NCBI RefSeq assembly: GCF_048128805.1
Contig: NC_135997.1
Span: forward strand, 8,993,116 to 9,057,115
Reading direction: 5' to 3'
DNA length: 64,000 nucleotides
Source: Centroberyx gerrardi
Taxonomy: Eukaryota > Chordata > Actinopteri > Beryciformes > Berycidae
The notes under the pieces were generated by a model. It ran no database searches and was not told the DNA's origin. It saw nothing but the letters and a program-made list of their open reading frames with translations. The position numbers and the translations under genes were made by a program. Positions 58,548 to 64,000 of the stretch are shown in pieces. The stretch's first letter is position 1, and each line of letters starts with the position of its first letter.

Positions 58548-60051
58548 TGAAAGATGAAATGAAACATGGTACTCTTCTCTGTAGCCTTTGTTCTATTTGA
58601 AGGAGAAATCCATCCTAAAACACTTTCACACTGTGAATAAACAGCTATTGGCGATGTCCCTTGCATTTCTGGGCCCATTGTGTTGTTTGGTGGTGTATTT
58701 TTCTTAATCCCGCTGACAACTGGCCATGGATGACATTGTGTTGAGATATTTTCAGTGCAGTGGCAACGCAGTTTGACAACAGAAAATGTTTCAGCTATGT
58801 TAAACCTCAATGATACATGACAGGTTTTGGTGGCAGTCACTCAGAATCAAAGAGCAAAGACTTCTGTCTAGACTCATTTTGCACCAATGTTCAACAATCA
58901 TTCAGGGGGAAATCCAAAGAGGACACTAACTATAGCCTCAACAGACCAGAATGCAATGCATGCTTGCATCTTTGCGCATCTGTTGTTGGTATATATTGTT
59001 GAAAGGCATTCTGGGAAACGAAGGAAATCACTAACTGAAGTAGACGTACCTGAGGCAAGTTGAGGGAGAGTGATAAAAAGTACAATACTAGGTCTACATA
59101 AAAAAATATCTCCTGGAATGCAATGAAGACCACAAATTGATGATAGCTATCAGTGTAAGTGTATCCAAGGGTGGATTTTTCCTTTAAGTGCATAATATAG
59201 CCCAGTGTAAAGTGGAATTGGCAGCAAGATTATTAACCACCGACAGACAAATGCTGCAGAAAAGAAATAAAAAAATAAAAATGAGGGGCAAGAAAAACAA
59301 GGATAATGTATTGGCTTGGTGGTAGACAATTGAGCCATTAGCCTAATTATTAAGGACTGTCTAGGTGTGGTGAAAGGTTGAGAGGTTCAGAGGAAAGGTT
59401 GAGACTAACTTCATGTCAAGTCAAATTAACAGTAAGAAAAAACACTAGTCCACCTTATATTCTTTTGTAACTTATTTCTCACAGAGAAAAGTGCAAGGGT
59501 CACTGCCCTTTGCTTTTGGCACTTGTTCTGTATGCGACAGCTATTTTGGGGTCTAGCTTACCTGTATGTTGAAATGTCACACTGTCATTCCTGTTTGGCA
59601 GTTTATGTGTGTTCTTTGATGTCTTAAATGTTATCTTTTGTGGAACCTCTGTAAATGTCTGACTCAATGCTCTTACATGCAAAGCAAATTCCTGTAAAAG
59701 GCTAAATAAAATTACATTTGAATCTGAATCTTACTTAGGCAATTTCTAGATGTAAATGTAACTCATCATAATATTTTATTAGAAATAACAACAATGTTTT
59801 ACATACATGTTTTTAGTGTTGTTTTTGACATAATTGCAGGGAAAGTATCCCATTCTATTGAGACACACCTGAAAAAGTATTATACCTACAATTACTTGTA
59901 CATTGTAAAATGAGAGGTTGTCTAACTCTTTAGAAGATTATATTTTAACTGAAGCTCAAAAAATTACAAGTTGCATTACACACACGTACATATCAGATAG
60001 ACACACACACACACACACACACACATACACACACACACACACGCACTCTTC

Positions 60052-60082
<31 letters not shown>

Positions 60083-61288
60083 CAACGACAAATAGCTGTA
60101 ATATCCCTACAGGGACTAATAGTGTGTCTCTAGTGCTAGATGGAGCATTTACCACAGTTTGTATAGGGGCGCTCTTTATGGTCTTTTTTGTTAATCTTCT
60201 ATTGTATCATAATTATTCTTGTCAGGACTTATATGAATACTATAGTTTTGCTGTGATGTCTGTATAGTTGTTTTTGTAAGCGCACACAAACACTATCCGA
60301 AGGAATCAGTGTGAAAATGTATTGAAGGACACGCTAATGCCTAAGCTTTTAAATTTTGACATCATGAATTCCATCCAAACTGCGGGGTTTCCGTGATTTC
60401 TCAAGGGAGTCGCTTCACTAAACCTTAAAGTAGCCTAAATGGCAAAGTCCCCAGGCATTTACCAACAAAACTTCGAAATCTGCTTCTCTACCTGCCAAAT
60501 ATCTGGGAACAAAGACAGCAGTTACTGATGACTGACAATATATTGTTTAGTTAATCTGATACATCTGTTTACGTGTCACCAACATACACAGACGCACACA
60601 GATGAACACTGAGCACTCTATTTTTTTTTTTTTTTTTTAGACATAACTTAGCATAGCATAGCATAATACTTCTTGTTCTCCATTATAATGATAAAATAAA
60701 ACATAAAATTTGGACTCAGGCTAAAGTATGGCAAGCACCTCCATTATGCTAAAACCTACAAGATCAAATTTGGAGGCATTGACGCATAGCCGCCTTTTGG
60801 AGTTAACCTATCCTATCAAATACTTCCAATTTAAGCGGATCAGCCTATAGATAATTAAGACAACAAAAACCTGTAGCCTACCTATCAGCAGACAGGGCTG
60901 TGAGAGTGAACACAGACACCCCAACCGAGGTGAGCTGAATGAAGGGGATGACTTTGCAGCCCACTCTACCGAACAACCACTCCTCCGTCAGGTAGCGGCT
61001 GGCATCCACCGGAGCGCAGGTCACCAGGAGTAAAACATCCCCGAGTGCAAGACTCGACATGAAGAGGTTCGGGACATTGCGGATGGATTTTGCAGAACAA
61101 AACGTCTTGATGAGAGTGATGTTGCCGATTAGCCCCAAGGCACTGATTACAAAGTAAACTGAAGCGATGACAACGCCGGTGTACAACATCGTCTGTGTCG
61201 AGCTGTGGAGAGTGAGGCTGCGCGACGCATTTGGGTACAAATGCTCCATCTCTCCGAGCGTCAAACCAGCTGGCTCCTGAAGAGACAT
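56953..61288 (-). CDS. grpr: Gastrin-releasing peptide receptor (bombesin receptor, class A GPCR)
   Basis: Four minus-strand exons (60882-61288, 57997-58348, 57443-57556, 56953-57234) sum to 1155 bases, 384 residues, the length I recall for human GRPR. It is a Gq-coupled receptor for GRP/bombesin at the cell surface. Visible are N-glycosylation NASRS near the N terminus, seven hydrophobic helices, disulfide cysteines in VGCKVIPF and [12 protein letters not shown] (135-137), [16 protein letters not shown] after TM6, NPFALY in TM7, a CCCC palmitoylation site and the tail [20 protein letters not shown]. That tail favours GRPR over NMBR or BRS3. The exon 1/2 border splits the DRY Arg codon as in the family. 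Exon 2 ends at Gln253 with CAG|GCCAGT, a GC donor, and an extra phase-0 intron (57235-57442) splits SYHYSQ from VDTS. Start ATG 61288 is the first Met of the receptor frame. Identification is secure. Confidence 0.95.
57655..57915 (+). repeat. Dispersed repeat family A, copy 3
   Basis: TTTGATGGGAGGGGTGCAGA, ATTGGTTAGAATTTTACGCC and GTTTTCCAGGAAGTAAAAGT align with 38150-38345 and, inverted, with 8000-8200. It fills most of grpr intron 2. Confidence 0.6.
58369..58541 (+). repeat. (GGGA)n and (GA)n purine-rich tract beside grpr exon 2
   Basis: About nine GGGA units then CAGAGA words and a (GA)n block. On the coding (minus) strand this is a long C/T tract close to the exon 2 acceptor, so it doubles as an extended polypyrimidine tract. 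Confidence 0.9.
58597..59187. mobile_element. TTAA-type MITE, family B copy 2 (591 bp)
   Basis: The left end is TTGAAGGAGAAATCCATCCT (TTAA mutated to TTGA), and the right end is AGGGTGGATTTTTCCTTTAA. It is homologous throughout to 10114-10960, about 250 bases shorter. It lies in grpr intron 1. Confidence 0.75.
59998..60077 (+). repeat. (CA)n(TC)n compound microsatellite
   Basis: Interrupted CA units followed by about 13 TC units in grpr intron 1. Confidence 0.95.
60640..60775 (+). repeat. Dispersed repeat family C, copy 3
   Basis: TCTCCATTATAATGATAAAA, AAATTTGGACTCAGGCTAAA and GTATGGCAAGC parallel 44590-44725. It lies in grpr intron 1, about 110 bases from exon 1. Confidence 0.55.
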
Positions 61289-61864
61289 TGTGATGAACTT
61301 AATAAGTTTTTTATGTGGATTTTGAAGTTCAAACTCGGTGAAAGGTGGATAGGCCCTCCTGGCATGGGCGTATTAAGCAGTTGGCCATTGGGGGGGGACA
61401 GATTTGGCTCGGGGGCATGCTCCCCGGAGGATTTTTTTTTTTTTTTTTTTAAACAATAGCTGTACAATACTCATTTCTAGTAACTTTTAAAAATAAAGAA
61501 AGAATGACTCAGGTGCTAAACAAATGACAGATCCAATGTGACGAGTTATTAGGCTTTCAGCATCTATCTAGTTTGGCCTGTCTCTCATTAATAATAACAC
61601 AATAACAATAATAATAATAATTTCCGTCTTGGAATTACAGTGTTTTATGTAGGCAGGTTGTGTTTTCCTTCCAACTAACTGCACTGATATTATCTGGTTT
61701 CTAGTCATTTATTTTTTGCAGTGCATTGGTCCTTTTTAAGAGCTAAGTGTGTTTTTTCTCCAAGCCCTGCTACAACACTGACTTAAGCCTGACAACATGT
61801 TAATTATAAAGTACATACAAAAAGCCAGCACCATAACTGTTCGATTCCAGTACAATAATGAGCC
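61289..61864. other. grpr 5' flank
   Basis: It should contain the grpr promoter and 5' UTR on the minus strand. A GGGGGGG run and T(n) near 61390-61452 suggest a repeat fragment. No promoter motif can be supported. Confidence 0.35.
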
Positions 61865-61872
61865 ATTCAAAG

Positions 61873-62326
61873 TAGGGCTGCAGCTATCGATTATTTTAGT
61901 AATCGAGTATTCTACTGATTATTCCATCGATTAATCGAGTAATCGGATAAGAAATACTTTTGCTTTATTAAAGAGCAATAGTAAATATACAAAAGAGAAA
62001 AGCTGTCCGCACGAAGCTGTCCATACGACACTGTGATTTACTGAAAACGAGGTGAAATAATTATTATTATTGATATTTATTACTAGGCCTAAATATCATA
62101 CAAGTTCATAAGACTGGCTAATGTACATTTATTTACTATGTTGAAGGGTTGCCCTACACCTGCTGACCCTACTCACTGCAATCAAACTAAACTGAATATA
62201 CCTGCTGTATTGGACTGGTGCATTTTAGGCTCCAATTGCTACTTACACCACCTGATATTTTGCTTTCTGGGGTATTTTATGCATCACTGTGAGGGGAGTA
62301 GGTGTGTGTGTGTGTGTGTGTGTGTG

Positions 62327-62383
<57 letters not shown>

Positions 62384-63173
62384 TGTGACTATCATAATAA
62401 TAACATGAATGAAGCTCAGGCTTTCACAAATTGACTGCAGCATTTTATTTTCTGTGGTTATTTTCTTGAGCAAAACTTAGCTAACTTAGGGACATCATAA
62501 CTAGCCACCATATTGATTTACGTTCTTAACTAGCCATTACATATAGCCATAATTAACGTGCATTCTTTACTAGCCTTCATCTCATCCCGTTTTTAAGTGC
62601 TGACTCCGCCCACCCGGGCCAGTTTCGGCGTACGCCGGTAGCAATTACAAGTGGACCCTATCCTACAGTCCCTACTCTCAGCGGAGGGAAGGAGCTACGC
62701 TGTGTGGGAAGCGCTGTGATCGTCAGACCTCTCTGGATTAGACAAGCAAGTAGAGAAAACCGGCATCAGCCGAACCAATTTATTGCCAAATGCTTTGGGA
62801 TTCAACACATTAACATTGCTTCCCATGGTCAGAAAAAGTCGGCAGATTTGTCGCTAGTCGCTTTTGAGAAATAAAGTCGCCAGGGGGGTCTGAAAAGTCG
62901 CTAAGTCTAGCGACAAAGTCGCCAAGTTGGCAACACTGGATCCGAAACTTTGGACACTTTCTGTCGTTTTCTCTGGCCTGTCTCTTCTCTGCGCCCCTCG
63001 CTATTTTCTCTCTCTTTCTCCAGCGCGTTGTGCAACAGTAATAATCATCCGTGCGAAACACTGAGCGTGTATATAGTTATATGGATTAAACGAAGCTTCG
63101 ATGCAAAGAATTTGCATCGATGATTTTTAGTAATCGAGTTACTCGAGTTTCTCGAGGAATCGTTTCAGCCCTA
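61873..63173. mobile_element. 1301-bp non-autonomous hAT transposon
   Basis: It begins TAGGGCTGCAGCTATCGATT and ends GGAATCGTTTCAGCCCTA, terminal inverted repeats of a fish hAT family (also TAATCGAGTA / TACTCGATTA words near each end). ATTCAAAG flanks it exactly at 61865-61872 and 63174-63181, an 8-bp hAT duplication. There is no transposase frame. A GT microsatellite (62303-62388) lies inside. Confidence 0.88.
62303..62388 (+). repeat. (GT)n microsatellite inside the hAT element
   Basis: About 40 GT units with one GGGG interruption. Confidence 0.95.
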
Positions 63174-63181
63174 ATTCAAAG

Positions 63182-64000
63182 CAACATTTTAGACAAGATG
63201 CAAGCTATCCAATACCGTGAAGAATAAAGTTAGCTAACATTACTTCCCCCAGTTCAGCAGCCACTTAGCTGAACTGATGAACACTAGCTTGACTAAGTAC
63301 CTAACATATTTATAGTCATGCTGGTAACTGCCAGTGTAAAAATCAACACAAACGAAAATATAGTGCTGTAATATTATCAGGGAAAGATTACATAGGCTAG
63401 ATACAAGCATACAGGAGATGGAGGCAAATAGACAGAGGCCAATATTGCCAATATTATATATATTTGTTTTACATAACTGACAGACAGCCGTCCTGCGCTT
63501 TTTGGAGGCAGTGGCAACAAAGCTATTAACCTTTTGTTGACAGTCATGATGATATAAGAAAACTATATAACTTTTTACATACATTATATTCCTCCTTGGC
63601 CCAACAACATATCTTTCATTTGTGCTTACACATCCTCTTTTTTATTTTCTCCTTCTTATGGGCATCTGACCAGTAGTGCAGTTTGGACATCTTGCCTTTG
63701 ATTACCATGAATTGCTTCATTATGATTGACAGTTTAACGGACCCTGCACTTGGCTGACTGCTCTGCTCCATCAGATCAAGTGAAGAGGCATCACTCTGCT
63801 CATTACATAAATGTATTTATTTTTTCTACACAATTAAAATCATTCCATTGTAGTTTTGGCATCAAAGGCCTTCATCAGAATATAAACCATTATATTATTT
63901 ACAATCTGCCTTTGCGGGCTGAAACGTCAGTGGAATGATTTTAATATTGCAGAACAATATTTAATTTAGAGCCAGGGTGACACCTCTTCACTTGATCTAT
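63182..64000. other. Gene-poor end of window
   Basis: An AT-rich stretch. I see no exon, terminal repeat or RNA gene. TCACTTGATCTA at the very end and GATCAAGTGAAGAGG near 63775 are an inverted pair that may be the edge of another repeat cut by the window. Confidence 0.35.

Noticed and set aside
58132-58557. Plus-strand Arg/Glu/Gln-rich frame of 141 codons
   Set aside because: It is antisense to grpr exon 2 and then translates a GGGA/GA repeat.

Overview
This is a teleost fish nuclear genomic window. The genes have vertebrate exon-intron structure with GT-AG introns. The spacers are full of CA/GT microsatellites and fish-type DNA transposons, SINEs and LINEs, and the coding content matches a known vertebrate block. 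Four conserved genes (ace2, pir, vegfd, grpr) have human orthologues together on Xp22.2, so this is the fish counterpart of that segment. No prokaryotic features are present. The species cannot be fixed from sequence alone.

Layout. 129-5995 (+): last nine coding exons of ace2, from the C-terminal peptidase domain to the PDZ-ligand tail; the 5' part lies outside the window. 7583-11744 (-): a seven-exon, 361-residue IL-1-family cytokine gene (teleost novel IL-1F / il1fm type) with a PDZ-like segment in its N-terminal half. It converges on ace2. 13926-18604 (+): a nine-exon, 600-residue FAD/NAD(P)-binding flavoprotein, head-to-head with the cytokine gene. 20791-30718 (+): pir (pirin), nine exons, 290 residues. 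32553-38592 (+): vegfd, seven coding exons, 309 residues, with a likely 3'-UTR exon at 39567. 40772-41674 (+): a possible unrecognised three-exon gene for an 82-residue secreted six-cysteine protein. 45575-49971: a LINE whose 5' part is inverted relative to its 3' part, flanked by a perfect 15-bp target-site duplication. 56953-61288 (-): grpr, four exons, 384 residues. About 49.99-56.95 kb and 61.3-64 kb are gene-poor and repeat-bearing.

The genes do not form an operon or pathway. They are a conserved vertebrate neighbourhood: a membrane carboxypeptidase, a cytokine, a flavoenzyme, a nuclear cupin, a lymphangiogenic growth factor and a neuropeptide receptor. Each splice model was checked by phase. 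Summed coding lengths of the cytokine, flavoprotein, pirin, VEGF-D, small secreted protein and GRPR models are all exact multiples of three and end in a stop. For pirin and GRPR the lengths equal the human protein lengths as I recall them (290 and 384).

The most interesting items are the PDZ-like and cysteine-cluster pro-region of the IL-1-family gene, the candidate new small secreted gene, the orphan flavoprotein, the twin-primed LINE, an extra intron plus a probable GC-AG intron in grpr, and several non-autonomous transposons whose ends and target duplications can be read directly.
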